The translations under genes and the position numbers were made by a program. From Fusarium oxysporum f. sp. lycopersici 4287 (Eukaryota > Ascomycota > Sordariomycetes > Hypocreales > Nectriaceae), in the NCBI RefSeq assembly GCF_000149955.1, contig NW_017264846.1, forward strand, positions 40,022 to 104,021: 64,000 nt of DNA. Reading direction: 5' to 3'. Below the pieces are notes generated by a model. The model was given only the letters and a program-made list of their open reading frames with translations. It made no database searches and was not told the origin of the DNA. Positions 1-10,538 of the stretch are shown here, one piece after another (positions within the stretch are counted from its first letter, which is position 1; every line of letters begins with the position of its first letter).

Positions 1-17
1 ACTAACCCGCATTCGTA

Positions 18-241
18 CAGTGGGATGCAACAAGTTTGAATACCGGGCGTTTATCTTCTTTCGCCGCTAGCCTCTTTGAGCCAGCTACCACGTGCATATC
101 AGCTTTTGCACAGCTAATAAGTATATAGTGATTGGCTAGATTGAGCTTCTTCTTCAGATTAGAAGCAGGCTGAACTCCAAATAGGCTAGACAGGGGGTTA
201 TCAGCACTTCAAAAGGTATTCAAACTTATTACATCCCACTG
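18..241. mobile_element. Short TA-flanked MITE (Tc1/mariner or pogo type)
   Basis: Seen: a 27-bp left end (18-44, beginning CAGTGGGATG) is repeated inverted at 215-241 with two mismatches. Both ends are bordered by TA (16-17 and 242-243). The 224-bp interior has no ORF. A TA target duplication with perfect-type terminal repeats is the mark of Tc1/mariner/pogo non-autonomous elements. No autonomous partner with these ends was seen in the window. Confidence 0.75.
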
Positions 242-243
242 TA

Positions 244-912
244 TTGAGTGTTTAGATGATCTAGAGTTCTTTGGCTGCCCACCTTGTACATCACACAAAA
301 TAAAGATCTAAAAATTGATTCGCAGCTAGCCTTACCCCACCACATAAATCACGTAGTAAAATTCCGTAGGAAACCAATGCCGTTTATGGCCTAGTGAAAC
401 CTCTCAATTCCATAGTTGTAGACTAAAGGCATACTTCAACCTAGGCTGGATTACCAAACTTGCACGGCCTACGACACTAAATAGTTGGGCTCCAAGCTAG
501 CCTTATTAATTGTATTGATCTCATAAATATGCCCCATTGGGAGATAGTGCCGATGAAATGCAGAACCATTCCAGTCTGTTAAAGCGAACGCACGGATCAG
601 TAGTAAAGCTCGTTCAATCGGCCTAACCCAGTCAGGTCTTGGCTATCGACGGAAACGCCATTTGCCGGGAATGACGGCGCGACAGAGAGAAGAATGTTGT
701 GTCAGGTGTGGATAAGCATCAGTAGACTAGCTTCTTTACCCCCAGGCACTCCGGATCTCTCGCGTGCGGGCATTCATCTGCTCAGAATCACCACCAGTAC
801 CACAAAATAATAGGACAGAGAGTATTCAGGCGCTTCTGGGTGTTGATAGTTCCCTTTCTCTCTTCTCCTGCTGCTTCGATCATCAGCTGAACTTCTCGTA
901 TAGAGATGTAAC
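244..912. other. Intergenic, no gene seen
   Basis: No convincing ORF, repeat or RNA gene was recognised. The last 200 bases would contain the promoter and 5' UTR of the bZIP-like gene at 913. Confidence 0.5.
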
Positions 913-1785
913 ATGCAGTCTCCCACCACGTGGATGATAGAACCCTCAGTATTGCCCACTGATATGGAGGGCTGCTCAAGCTTTGGGGCACCTCACTTTC
1001 CAGAAGCCCTTTTATGGAAGCAATGGTGGCCGTCAGGCCAGCTGATACAGTTTGACTTGAGGGAGGCCAAGAGGAGCACGTCAGACAATGTTTATACGCA
1101 GACTGGCAATCTTATCGACGGCTATTTACATGACTACAACATTGATTCGACACGCCGTCGGCATTACACCAGCCATGAGATGAGTCATGCAAATTCGTGG
1201 AACGGCTTGAATTCTGATGTAGAACGTACAACCCTGTTTACGGTTGCTGAGCCTGAGATTTTCAAGGAATCACCTGGCCAGGGCCACCCGAACTTGCCCT
1301 CAATCCAAACGACAACACATCGAAAGACAAATTGTTACTCTGACGACCCGACATTTTGTGACTTTACTGGACGGACCCCTCAGGGTAGTAGATATATCGA
1401 TCCCCAGCCAAATAAAGAGGAAAAGTCGTCCCCCGTTCGTGGCACAAATAGTAGTAGCAGTTTCCAACACGGGAATGATCGTATGAAGAGAATGCGGAAA
1501 GGAAACAAAGCATCAGCCAATAAGCTCTACGCCAAGTTCGCCAAGCGGAGGGAAGAACGGCAAGGGCTTGAGTCCAGCATGCAGAACCTGGAGAAGATCC
1601 ACCGCGATCTTTCTAACTGTGTGGCCAACCTGACATTCGAGGTATATGAGCTTAAGATGCAACTTTTACATCAGTCAGGGTGTAATTGCACCCTCATGCA
1701 GAACTACCTCATTCACGAATCAGGTCGATATATTCAGGCACTAGAAGCAAAGTCACAACAAGAAGCCTCACATTGGCGGTTGTAG
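913..1785 (+). CDS. bZIP-like transcription factor with degenerate basic region (ATF/Atf1 type)
   Basis: A single-exon 290-residue protein. The C-terminal third has a perfect leucine zipper: leucines at about residues 219, 226, 233, 240 and 247, seven apart. It is preceded by a lysine/arginine-rich segment (about 188-215) and followed by a Cys-Asn-Cys...MQNYL tail, which resembles the CxC..IQ.(Y/F) tail after the zipper of fungal Atf1/AtfA-type factors. In the basic region the expected N-x-(A/S)-A-x-x-C-R core is only partly kept: Asn198 is present, but the Cys-Arg pair is replaced by Leu-Tyr. The N-terminal 180 residues are polar and low in recognisable motifs. Its role, inferred from the family, is nuclear DNA binding as a dimer. 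The altered basic region could mean changed DNA specificity or a protein that only dimerises. The start is the first ATG of the open frame; an upstream exon cannot be excluded. Confidence 0.7.
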   Translation: MQSPTTWMIEPSVLPTDMEGCSSFGAPHFPEALLWKQWWPSGQLIQFDLREAKRSTSDNVYTQTGNLIDGYLHDYNIDSTRRRHYTSHEMSHANSWNGLNSDVERTTLFTVAEPEIFKESPGQGHPNLPSIQTTTHRKTNCYSDDPTFCDFTGRTPQGSRYIDPQPNKEEKSSPVRGTNSSSSFQHGNDRMKRMRKGNKASANKLYAKFAKRREERQGLESSMQNLEKIHRDLSNCVANLTFEVYELKMQLLHQSGCNCTLMQNYLIHESGRYIQALEAKSQQEASHWRL

Positions 1786-1788
1786 AAT

Positions 1789-3324
1789 CTGATGCAACTC
1801 AGGCAAAGATGAAAATAGTAGTTAGATGGCTTAAGAATTGCAAACACCATTGCATAGCTTGTGGAAAACTCATTATTAAGAGAGATTCTACCTAATGGTA
1901 TTATCATTTCACGATATTATTCGTCGTTTGAGGACAGGGATCTAATTGGTTTACTTACCACAGAGTATTCTTGTATCGTTTTCTACTGCTTCTTGTCAAA
2001 GTTTGCGCCGCAGAGAGGTTATCATTGTCCTACTTTGTTCAATAGCAGCTTTCCTCACTTCAATGCACAATCTGTTTTGTATTTAATCTGGAAGTCAGGA
2101 GGGTTAGGTTCGAAGATAACGTCCATGTGTCTCTGATCTTAGGTTTACGACATATTTTGGAAGGAGTCGAGTAGTGTAATACAGCCTGTCTTGTAAACTG
2201 CCAGAAGCAGCCATCATAAGTACGGTATGCGGATTTCTCTAAGCCACAGACGAGCACCGGAGCATTGATGCAAAGTATGACACTTTCAGAGTACAAGAGA
2301 GCTGTTGATGTAAGCACTGCAGTCTTGATTTAACTAGCTAGAAATGTCCGACGGATCACCTCAGGGCTTAACACCGTGATAAGTCACAGCTCATAGCCTG
2401 AGAACAAACTCGGCAGTGCTTGCTAGAAAATCATAGCAAGCGAGATGTTCTACTCCAGGGCTGAATAGGGAACAACACTTAAAGGTCACGGCATATCAGT
2501 GCTCATAATTACTTCAGAGTAAGGTCCATACTAGCAACATCCTTCTGTAAGCCAGTCCTGATCCCGTCAAGCTCCTTGCACGAACTTGTTTCAAAAAGAA
2601 CATGCCCATTCAAGCAACCAGCATAGTCTAATACAAGAAAGTCTGCGTCTAGGCTAGTTATGCTTCATTGCTGGCCTTATACATACCATATTTCCCATCG
2701 TTGTTCCTTTACGCATATAAGCAGCTATTATCGGGCTTTCAGTAGCGACTAGTCTCCTTCCGAATACTCAGTGATAAGTGGCAACGCTCTCAGTGTTTTG
2801 CTAAGAGGTACTTGTCCATAAGGAACAATTGTTGCAGGCTGGACATTGACGGTCAAAGCCTAAGTCGTCTGGTTTATCAATCAGACTGGTGATATTTGAA
2901 CGCGATCTCGGTGGCATAATATTGGTGTGCATTAGCTAGTTTCGAGATGCAATGCTGCCGCAGAGTCTGGGATAGATTCCCAAAGCAACCCATGTAACTC
3001 AAAAATAAGCATGAAAATTAAAAGTCTCTACTCAATAGCCGCGCATAGTCTTGCCTATTAGCATGCAGCTCGTAAGGAACTTCACTTACTTTAACTCAAA
3101 CGTTAAAGAATTTCAGTTACCAGTCACTTGGGGGCGACATTATATAAATGCCTGTAAGTAAGGCATCATAAAGTTTGCCAACTAGACTCCAACACAATAA
3201 CCATATCGTTCGGACTTCCATGCATAATCAGGCGCCAAACACCATCACAATCGAACCCTAGTCCTTAGGTTGCAGGTAAATTATACTCCGCTTAAATCTT
3301 CCCGGTTGGGTTGCAAACATACAT
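1789..3324. other. Intergenic, no gene seen
   Basis: About 1.5 kb of moderately AT-rich DNA with only short ORFs that have no recognisable motif. It ends at the TA target dinucleotide of the pogo/Fot element (3325-3326). Confidence 0.5.
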
Positions 3325-3326
3325 TA

Positions 3327-5542
3327 CCATATACAACCCCCCTTTCGACAGCCCCACCCTTTCGTCAAGCAAAAAAAAAATAGCACCACCAAAATTCGTC
3401 AACTTCACTTATACGAAATTTGGCCAGAATAAATAGCTACCTAAAAGAAGCTTCTTTTATTGATTATATAAATGAGTGGAGATAATTATTTTGACCTGTT
3501 GAGGATGTGCTGGGCACGCGATATATGCAAGTCATGCTATTGAAATATTTTCAATATGGTCACTAACCTCCTCACCGCTCTTTCTCGTGATTTTTGATCT
3601 TTACCCTCGACAACAGCAGAAAAATGCCTAAATCACGACTTAAATGGGAATATACAGAGGACGATATGGCTGACGCCATATTGGACATTACCGATCATGG
3701 TTTTTCACCCCCTCAAGCGGCCCAGAGAAGAGGAGTGCCCCGAACGACCCTCATCGATAGACTTAATGGCCGTGGGGCCGCTGAAGACCAGATCCAGCCT
3801 CGCCGACGTTTGTCCAAGAGCCAAGAAGATAGGCTCGCTTTCTGGATACTCCGTCAGGAGTCTTTGGGCTATGCTCCGTCCCACAGTCAGATCCGCGCTT
3901 GCGTCATGGGCCTGCTGAGACAGCAGGGCGAACATCCCGACTTAGGACGTAACTGGGTGATCAAGTTTATCAATCGCCGCGCAGACCTAAAGACCAAGAT
4001 GGGTAGACGTCAAGAAGCTAAAAGGTTCGACTCTTTCACACCTAGAGCGGTTCATTGGTACTTTGATATCCGGGATGGCCAGTATGGCTGGATCAAGCCT
4101 GAAAACACCGTCAACGTTGATGAAGGCGGTATTATGACTGGTTTCGGCAAGTATTCACCTCTATTACTTGTCGGTGCTTGCATTTTGACCGACTAATTCT
4201 CTTCATTCAGGCCTAGATAGCTTAGTTGTTGGAAGCGCGGACCCGAAGCGCAAGGCCTTCCTCAAGGGACCACAGACTCGGAATTGGACTTCATTCATCG
4301 AAGCTGTCACTGCTGACGGCCGCGCTTTAGTTCCTGGCATAATCTTCAAGGGGAAGGAACTGCAGAAACAATGGTTCCTTGACGAGTTCAAGCAGATAGC
4401 AGACTGGTATTACATAACTTCGCCCAACGGGTGGACTGATGACCACATAGGCATTGAATGGCTTGAAAGAGTTTATCTGCCCCAGACGACACCTGCTGAC
4501 GACTCAGACGCTAGACTGATCATTTTAGATGGCCACGGAAGCCATGCAACAGTATGTCCTCCATTTTCCCCATCTCACGATCAGTGCTGAGTGGTGGAAG
4601 GATGAATGGATGGCCACGTGTTTTTTAAACAATGTTTATTGCTGCTATCTACCAGCACACTGCTCTCATGGACTCCAACCACTAGACAATGGAGTCTTCA
4701 ACGCGTTAAAGGCTGCATATCGAAGAGAGCTGGAAAGGTTCGCCTCGTTGACTGATTCCGCTCCGATGGACAAGGTCAATTTCATCAGGGCCTACGCCAA
4801 GGCTCGCCGAGTTGGAATGACTAAGAAGAACATACTGTCAGGCTGGAGGGTCACTGGCAACTGGCCGATTTCGCGTTCCAAAGCGCTGCGACACCCTGAA
4901 ATCCAACGAGACAGGCCAAACAGCGACCCAAGAGTGACTCCTGAACCTAGGCCGTATCTTGGCTCGGACGATACTCCACAGACGAGCCGTCAAATTCGAG
5001 ATCTTGGGCTGAACAAAACACCAAAGACGCGGAGACGGTACAAAGTGATAGCCAAGGGCTTTGAGGCTCAACAACAGACAGTAGCGGCGCATACGCAGAG
5101 GATTGCCAGCCTAGAGGAAGAATTGGCTCGGCTGAAGAGAAGGAAGAAGAGGAAGGCGGTACCGAATCCTAACAGGCGTTTTATGACTCTCGGGGAGACT
5201 TTAGCTGTTGGAGAAGCCATACCTGAAGGGGAGACTCAAAACGAGTCTGTCGTGGTGGAATCTGTCTGTTCAGACGAGCGAGAGTCAGAATCAGAGGCTA
5301 GCTCGGTCATTGAAGTGAGAGAGGAAGCCGTACCTCAGCAACGGACCACGCGGTCAGGACGGCTTATTAAAAGACCTAAATTCTAATAGAGATAGTTGTT
5401 CGCTATTGTGAGATGAGATATTTTGCACATGTCCCTCATTTTGGCCGAGTTGTTTATAAGTGAAGTTGTCCATTTTTGGTGGTGCTATTTTTTTTTTTGC
5501 TTGACGAAAGGGTGGGGCTGTCGAAAGGGGGGTTGTATATGG
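3327..5542 (+). mobile_element. Complete pogo/Fot1-superfamily DNA transposon
   Basis: Both ends begin CCATATACAACCCCCC and form inverted repeats of about 85-100 bp. Left is 3327 to about 3425; right is about 5445-5542. They include the same A-tract and a CACCACC block. TA dinucleotides flank the element at 3325-3326 and 5543-5544. The 2216-bp body holds one transposase gene that is open after removal of two short introns. Near-identical ends, an intact target duplication and an intact coding sequence suggest recent and possibly continuing activity. Confidence 0.9.
3624..5386 (+). CDS. pogo/Fot1-type transposase, three exons
   Basis: Proposed exons are 3624-4146, 4211-4551 and 4601-5386. Together they keep one frame of 549 residues. 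Intron 2 (4552-4600) has GTATGT, a GCTGA branch and an AG acceptor. Intron 1 (4147-4210) gives a continuous protein only with a GC donor (GCAAGT, 4147-4152); its CAG acceptor ends at 4210. Domains in order: a psq-type helix-turn-helix (about residues 8-48), a CENP-B-type helix-turn-helix (about 55-120), then a DDE superfamily nuclease. The acidic motifs seen are NVDEGG (Asp about 166), LIILDGHGSH, and SHGLQPLDNG for the third position. A coiled coil and basic tail follow. It would cut and paste the surrounding element by binding its inverted repeats in the nucleus. ATG 3624 is preferred because the psq domain starts directly after it. If the GC donor is not spliced, the protein stops after about 191 residues. 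Confidence 0.85.
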
Positions 5543-5615
5543 TACATAGTAAGCTATAACCTGGCTGCTAATTGTAAGAAGATGCTTGTTTACTTGGGAA
5601 GGCTTAGAGGAAAGA

Positions 5616-8600
5616 CAGCGCTGCCCACAAATCAAATCCAATCAAACAAACTGCCAAACAAATCAATCAAATATGCCATAATCTTATTTCAAATCAAACA
5701 AATAGAGATACCTCGATTTGACATGACATTTGATATATTTGATACAGGATATGAGGTTGGCGATATGATCTATCGGGCTGGGGGAACGCGTCCTTGCAGC
5801 CTACCCGGAACCGGCTTAATGCTAAAAGCTGGCGAGCTGATCTGACCAATCATAGTCGCTACTTAGATCCTCTATTAGTGGTCTACCCTCGGCAGGACCT
5901 TATCATCGGCCGAGGAGAAAGTAGCCTCTTAACTTTTCTGTCTGTCACCCCCACAGCATCAAACCGCGTCGGTGCCAGTTTGTTTACTCGCCCATGCGTG
6001 CTATTCCTATTGATCGACGCGTAACCTGGTGAAATTTAACGACATCATGCTTCCTTCTCCACCCTCCGCCTTTGCTCTCCTCCGATCACCGAGAAATTTG
6101 GCGATCCAATTTGAGCTAGCGACGCAGACGCCATCGCCAGATCACCCTACCGTTGCGGATCTTCCACAAGCAGTATGGAGGAACAAACGATATGTTTTAG
6201 ACGAGTCCCTTTCTCGGAAAGGCTCGAAGGGCCGGAAGAGCTGGATCAAGCGCCACGGATTTTTTGTCGTTGAGATCGATTAAGCCCTTACTGGGCCTGC
6301 CGTTTGTGCGACGCAAAGGGTCAGCCTGAGTTCTTCGCCGCTGCTGCTACGAGTTCGGCAGCTGACCATCTCCGCAGGTATGAGAATGTGACATGGCGAG
6401 CTTAAGCATCATTGACCACGCGTAGGTTCCACAGGGTCTTCGAGAGCAGTCAAGGCGCCGACACAGACCCGTCAACCGATGAGACTGAACGGCCTAAGCG
6501 ACGGCGCTTGCAGTACAGCGCCGTGCCGCGTGCTAGAGTCGCGATTATCCGAGAACTGAGCCTGGGACTTCTGATCAATACCAATGTTCCCTTTTCTTTC
6601 TTTAGCGATACGTTCTTTCAGCAGCTCACCTGGCAACTTGACCCTCATCTATCTGATCAGATATCATGGAGCCGGCAATCGATGAGCCGCTTGTTGGATG
6701 ACATGTACAAGACCAAGAAGGACAGGGTCAAGCAGGAGCTCTCGGATGCCCTTAGCAAAATTCATCTGGGGTTCGACCTCTGGACATTACCGAATCGACA
6801 CGCTGTCATGGCAGTCAAGGCTCATTTTCTTGACCGCCAGGGGAAGCACCAGTCGCGCCTACTGGCACTCCGACGCCAGCTCGGGTGTCATAGCGGAGAG
6901 AATCTCGCGGTGACACTTGGGTAAGTTGTGCGTGAGTGGAAGATAGAGGATCGAGTTGGAACAGTGATCTCGGATAACGCATCTTCCAACGACACCTGAC
7001 TTCTGAACTTCTACGGAGATCTCGATGCAGAAATGAGCCTGGTGGACATCCGCGCTAGACGTATGCGCTGCTATGGACGCATCTTGAACCTGGTTGCTCG
7101 CGCCTTCCTGTACGGCGAAGATCTTGAGGCTTTCGAGGCTGTATTGTTTATATTGCGCAGTGTGTGCTGGGTGAAAGTATATTTTATACAACTTGGTTAT
7201 TTATTATTAAGATGAGAGCTCTTCTCGGCTTTATATCTCTAGATAGTTTCATCTAGGACTTTGAACTTTAAATCTAGGACTTTCAGACTAATAGTCTGAA
7301 TCCTGAAGATAAGGGGGATTCCCAGATTTTCCAACAGGCTGAATCTCAGGTCTTCAACTTCCTTGGTCGCCACGAGGATGATCTACGACACTGGAGAAAG
7401 AAAAGGCTGGTAGGAAAGCTCCACAATGTTGTCAAGTTTATCAGGTCACCTCCTCAGAGGAGCGAGCTCTTTAAGAAGATCTCGCGCGAGAATGACGAAG
7501 CACAAGAATATCTCTTGGCGGGCGAGTCGACGGCGGAGCTAGAGGTCGTCATGAACAACGACACGAGATGGAACTCCACTTATCTCATGATCTCTCGAGC
7601 GCTCGTCAAGCAGGGAGACATTAGGGCGTTCTTGGTTCATCCAGAGGTGGAGAAATGGCTGCCCGAGGCCGACATGTTGAAGGGAGATGACTGAAGACTC
7701 TTGGCAGAGATCAAACATATCCTTGAGCCATTCTATCTGCAGACTATGAGAAAGCAGGGCTGGGGTAGCGAGGGAGGTGATGACAGGCATGGAGTACTTG
7801 CTGGAACACCTGGAGGATCGGAAGTTGTTCCATCATGTTGTCCCAGACGACGCAGTGGGAGAGAATACAGATTCTCAAGTCGAACCGGCCCGAGGGCGAC
7901 CGGATCGAAATCGGCAGCTTCCTGCTAGGTTTAGAGATTGCGAGATGGATATACATCCACGAAAGTCAATGGAAAGCTCCTTGCCAGGTCGTGGGTCGGG
8001 ACAATGCGATGATGGACCAGGCAAGTCATCAGGATCATCGGGAATCGACGACATGGGGAAGGATCACTGACACTATCTGAGACTGTCCATCATAACCGCC
8101 TGGCAGAAACTTAATGAGTACTACACTAAGCTTGGAGAGTCACCGTTGTTCGCCGCATCCATTATCCTCAACCCGTCACTCGGCATGAGCTATCTGGAGG
8201 TGAACTGGGCGTCAGAGGAGCAGCTTGTGTGGGTAAGGGATGCCAAGATTGGACTGTCTGACTACCTCGACCGCTGGTACCGCTGCAGTCGGCCGGTGGA
8301 TGAGTAGCAGAAGGCGATTGTGGAGAGAGCGGCATTCCCAATTGTACCACGAAAGACATCTGAAGCTAGTGTGTTTAGGCAATGGGCTAAAAGCAGGACT
8401 GCGAAGACTACGGCGATGAGTAGCGAGCTGGAGCGATATCTGCGGCTAGAGCCACAAGAAACTGAGGATCCAATTGAATGGTGGATGGGTCGGCGGGGGC
8501 AGTTTCCCATGGTCAGCCAGCTGGCTCTCGATATACTTGCGATACCGGCGATGGCGACTGATTGTGAGAGGTCATTCAGCCTGGCCAAGCTGACGTTGAC

Positions 8601-8878
8601 GTCGCAGAGGCTTTCAATGGCGACGGAAACATTGGAGAAGTTACAATGCCTCAAGAACTGGGTCAGGCATGGCGTGGTGAAGCTAGGGGCGACAGCGGGT
8701 GGGAGGGATGAACTCCAGTGGGAGATTGGAAATAGTAGTATGGAGAGCACAGATGTTGAGATTTGAAATGTTTGAAATATTTGATCAAGTATTTCAAACA
8801 ACACATCCAGTACCGGAGGCTGCCAAATATCTTAAATATGGCCCCGGATTTGATTTGTTTGATTTGTGGGCAGCGCTG
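5616..8878 (+). mobile_element. Degenerate hAT transposon
   Basis: Ends CAGCGCTGCCCACAAATCAA (5616-) and its reverse complement at 8859-8878 form inverted repeats. The subterminal DNA on both sides is rich in AAATCAAA-type motifs, which probably bind transposase. The interior holds broken pieces of a hAT transposase in the right order. I could not find a matching 8-bp target duplication (left AGGAAAGA, right ATCAGTGG), so one flank may have been rearranged. Confidence 0.8.
6029..8766 (+). pseudogene. hAT transposase remnant
   Basis: Recognisable pieces appear in order. A region before the BED finger is at 6029-6283. A WACRLC...DHLRRYE BED-type zinc finger is at about 6290-6390, in a shifted frame. 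The N-terminal catalytic half is at 6412-6924 (FDLW motif, as in hAT RNase-H folds). A stretch with SDNASSND is at about 6965-7000. A middle part with NNDTRWNST is at 7370-7690. The C-terminal dimerisation domain is at 8320-8766 (LALDILAIPAMATDCERSFS...). The frame is broken by several stops and shifts, for example TAA at 6281-6283, stops near 6925 and 7003, and TGA near 7692. A segment without coding similarity (about 7145-7330) contains a repeated CTAGGACTTT motif and may be a secondary insertion or a lost intron. The gene cannot make a working transposase. Confidence 0.8.
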
Positions 8879-9497
8879 ATCAGTGGTGGTGTTTCTTCGT
8901 CCGATTCTCCCATTGCGCTACCCTCCCCATTCTGGCCCTCATTTTCGTCATGCTTAAACCTTTCGTCCTCTTCGTCTTCTTTTTCTTCTTCATCCATATC
9001 ACCGGCTTCAGAATCGCCAGACTTCATCATGACAATGCTCTCAATCGCTCAAGGTGTTGTGCTCACAGTGTTCCCCTTAATTAGCTCTCTCTTCACCAAA
9101 GTCAGTTTTAACGTCGACTCCATCGGGTGACTTGATAGATTACCAAAACCCCTCGGTCAGAGCATTAGCCTGTTTCCAAAGCTCATGGCTCCACAATGCT
9201 GATATCAAACTAGCAAAACCCCAGATAATACAGTAGGCAGTGGTAATATTGTTTAGTAACCCAGCATATCCGTCTGGCAAGGAGTGTTGATAGCTGTATC
9301 AAAAATTAGCACCATCAGCCATGATATCTTGTTACTCACAGTGGACTCGGCGACATATGATAATGATCTGACATAAGGAGTGCCTCGAGCGTGACTTCGG
9401 ACCCCTGGAAAAAGCTCGTTAGGGTCCCTGATGGAATCCACTGCGGGACATGGCGTACGCTCTGGTGCTTTGTTTATACTTAAAATGATATTCGTTT
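8879..9497. other. Intergenic with acidic low-complexity stretch
   Basis: On the minus strand, 8890-9030 reads as a very acidic Glu/Asp-rich peptide with no domain. It could be an isolated exon cut off by the hAT insertion, or chance. The rest would be the 3' side of the CBM21 gene. No repeat or RNA gene was recognised. Confidence 0.4.
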
Positions 9498-10538
9498 CTA
9501 GTGAAGCTTTCTTCTGAAATCAACCTCGAAGTTGACTCCTGAGTTATCATCCCAATATTCCTGACCATTGACGATATATCGCACACAAAAGAACAAAGGG
9601 CTCGAGTCAAGCTCATCCGCATCAAAGAGCCTAATGCCAACAACAAATTTATAGTAATTTTTCCCATTCCTAGAGATTGGAGCACGATAATACTGCGCTG
9701 GGGCTTCGGAGACCGTTTTCCAATAATCTCGCGTAAAACGGCAAATGATAGATTTTTCAAAGGCCAAGTTGGCTACCACGATAAGGACATAGAGAGCCAT
9801 GCGACGACTAGAGAAATAGAGTCTTTGGACTCTGACATCCATCGACTTTCGCGTCGAATCCTCATCGGGGAAGTTAGGTGTAAAGATTTCCCATTGAGGC
9901 GACGAGGCTACTTGCTGGTTGGTTATCCTTTCATCCAAGAGTGGATCCTTGCTCACAAATGATGAACTTGTGTCGATTGTCAGTGGTTTGTCGGCGCTCG
10001 AAAAGTAGCGTACATGCTCCAAATCTGGGCCAAAATGAACAGTCTTGAACGAAGGCTGCTTTTCGGCACTACGACGATGACCGAATACATGCAGAGCCGG
10101 ACGTGACTGTTGCTGCATCCTTTCTCCCCCTCTTTGGACGTGACCTCCATCGGTTGTAACAATCGCCGTGTAACTGGGCGTTGTCGCAGAGGAAGCGCAG
10201 TTCAGTCCTCCAGTGTGTTGTTGATTCATTGTGACCCTTCCGTTTGCAGTACAATTGGGATGCCCATGTTGAGGGTCGCCCTGGGGCTTCTTTTTCGAAG
10301 TGGCTTGTGATGGCAGGGTATTCAATCGCAAAATCCGCCTGGCGCATTCTTGCAAGCCTTTGGAAGTCTTGAAATCCTTGCCAAATGATTGGAAGATACT
10401 ATTATCATTGGAGTTATGTAAAGTTGAATCTCTTGGAGTGATCGAACAAATGGACGTCACACCACGATATTGTTGGGTTGGACTACGCGATCGTAGTGGC
10501 ATTGCCGGGGCACTTATGGCTTCTGATCTTGCCTCCAT
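9498..10538 (-). CDS. CBM21-domain glycogen-targeting subunit of protein phosphatase 1 (Gac1/PIG type)
   Basis: A single-exon 346-residue protein. The C-terminal part (about residues 235-343) has the hallmarks of a family 21 carbohydrate-binding module: NLAFEKSIICRFT, a DYWKT core, and a terminal YWDDNSGVNFEVDF block. The N-terminal two thirds is Ser/Gln-rich and probably disordered. It contains KTVHF (residues about 165-169), which fits the RVxF docking motif for the phosphatase catalytic subunit. The motif is followed by LEHVRYF, which commonly precedes the CBM21 in this family. Inferred role: it brings type 1 phosphatase to glycogen so that glycogen synthase is dephosphorylated. The family is usually longer in yeasts, and this is a normal length for filamentous fungi. 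The start is the first ATG of the frame. It is convergent with nothing nearby and looks like an ordinary host gene. Confidence 0.85.
   Translation of the reverse strand: MEARSEAISAPAMPLRSRSPTQQYRGVTSICSITPRDSTLHNSNDNSIFQSFGKDFKTSKGLQECARRILRLNTLPSQATSKKKPQGDPQHGHPNCTANGRVTMNQQHTGGLNCASSATTPSYTAIVTTDGGHVQRGGERMQQQSRPALHVFGHRRSAEKQPSFKTVHFGPDLEHVRYFSSADKPLTIDTSSSFVSKDPLLDERITNQQVASSPQWEIFTPNFPDEDSTRKSMDVRVQRLYFSSRRMALYVLIVVANLAFEKSIICRFTRDYWKTVSEAPAQYYRAPISRNGKNYYKFVVGIRLFDADELDSSPLFFCVRYIVNGQEYWDDNSGVNFEVDFRRKLH

Noticed and set aside
8794..9030. Acidic minus ORF at the hAT boundary
   Set aside because: Low-complexity Glu/Asp only; cannot be tied to a gene.
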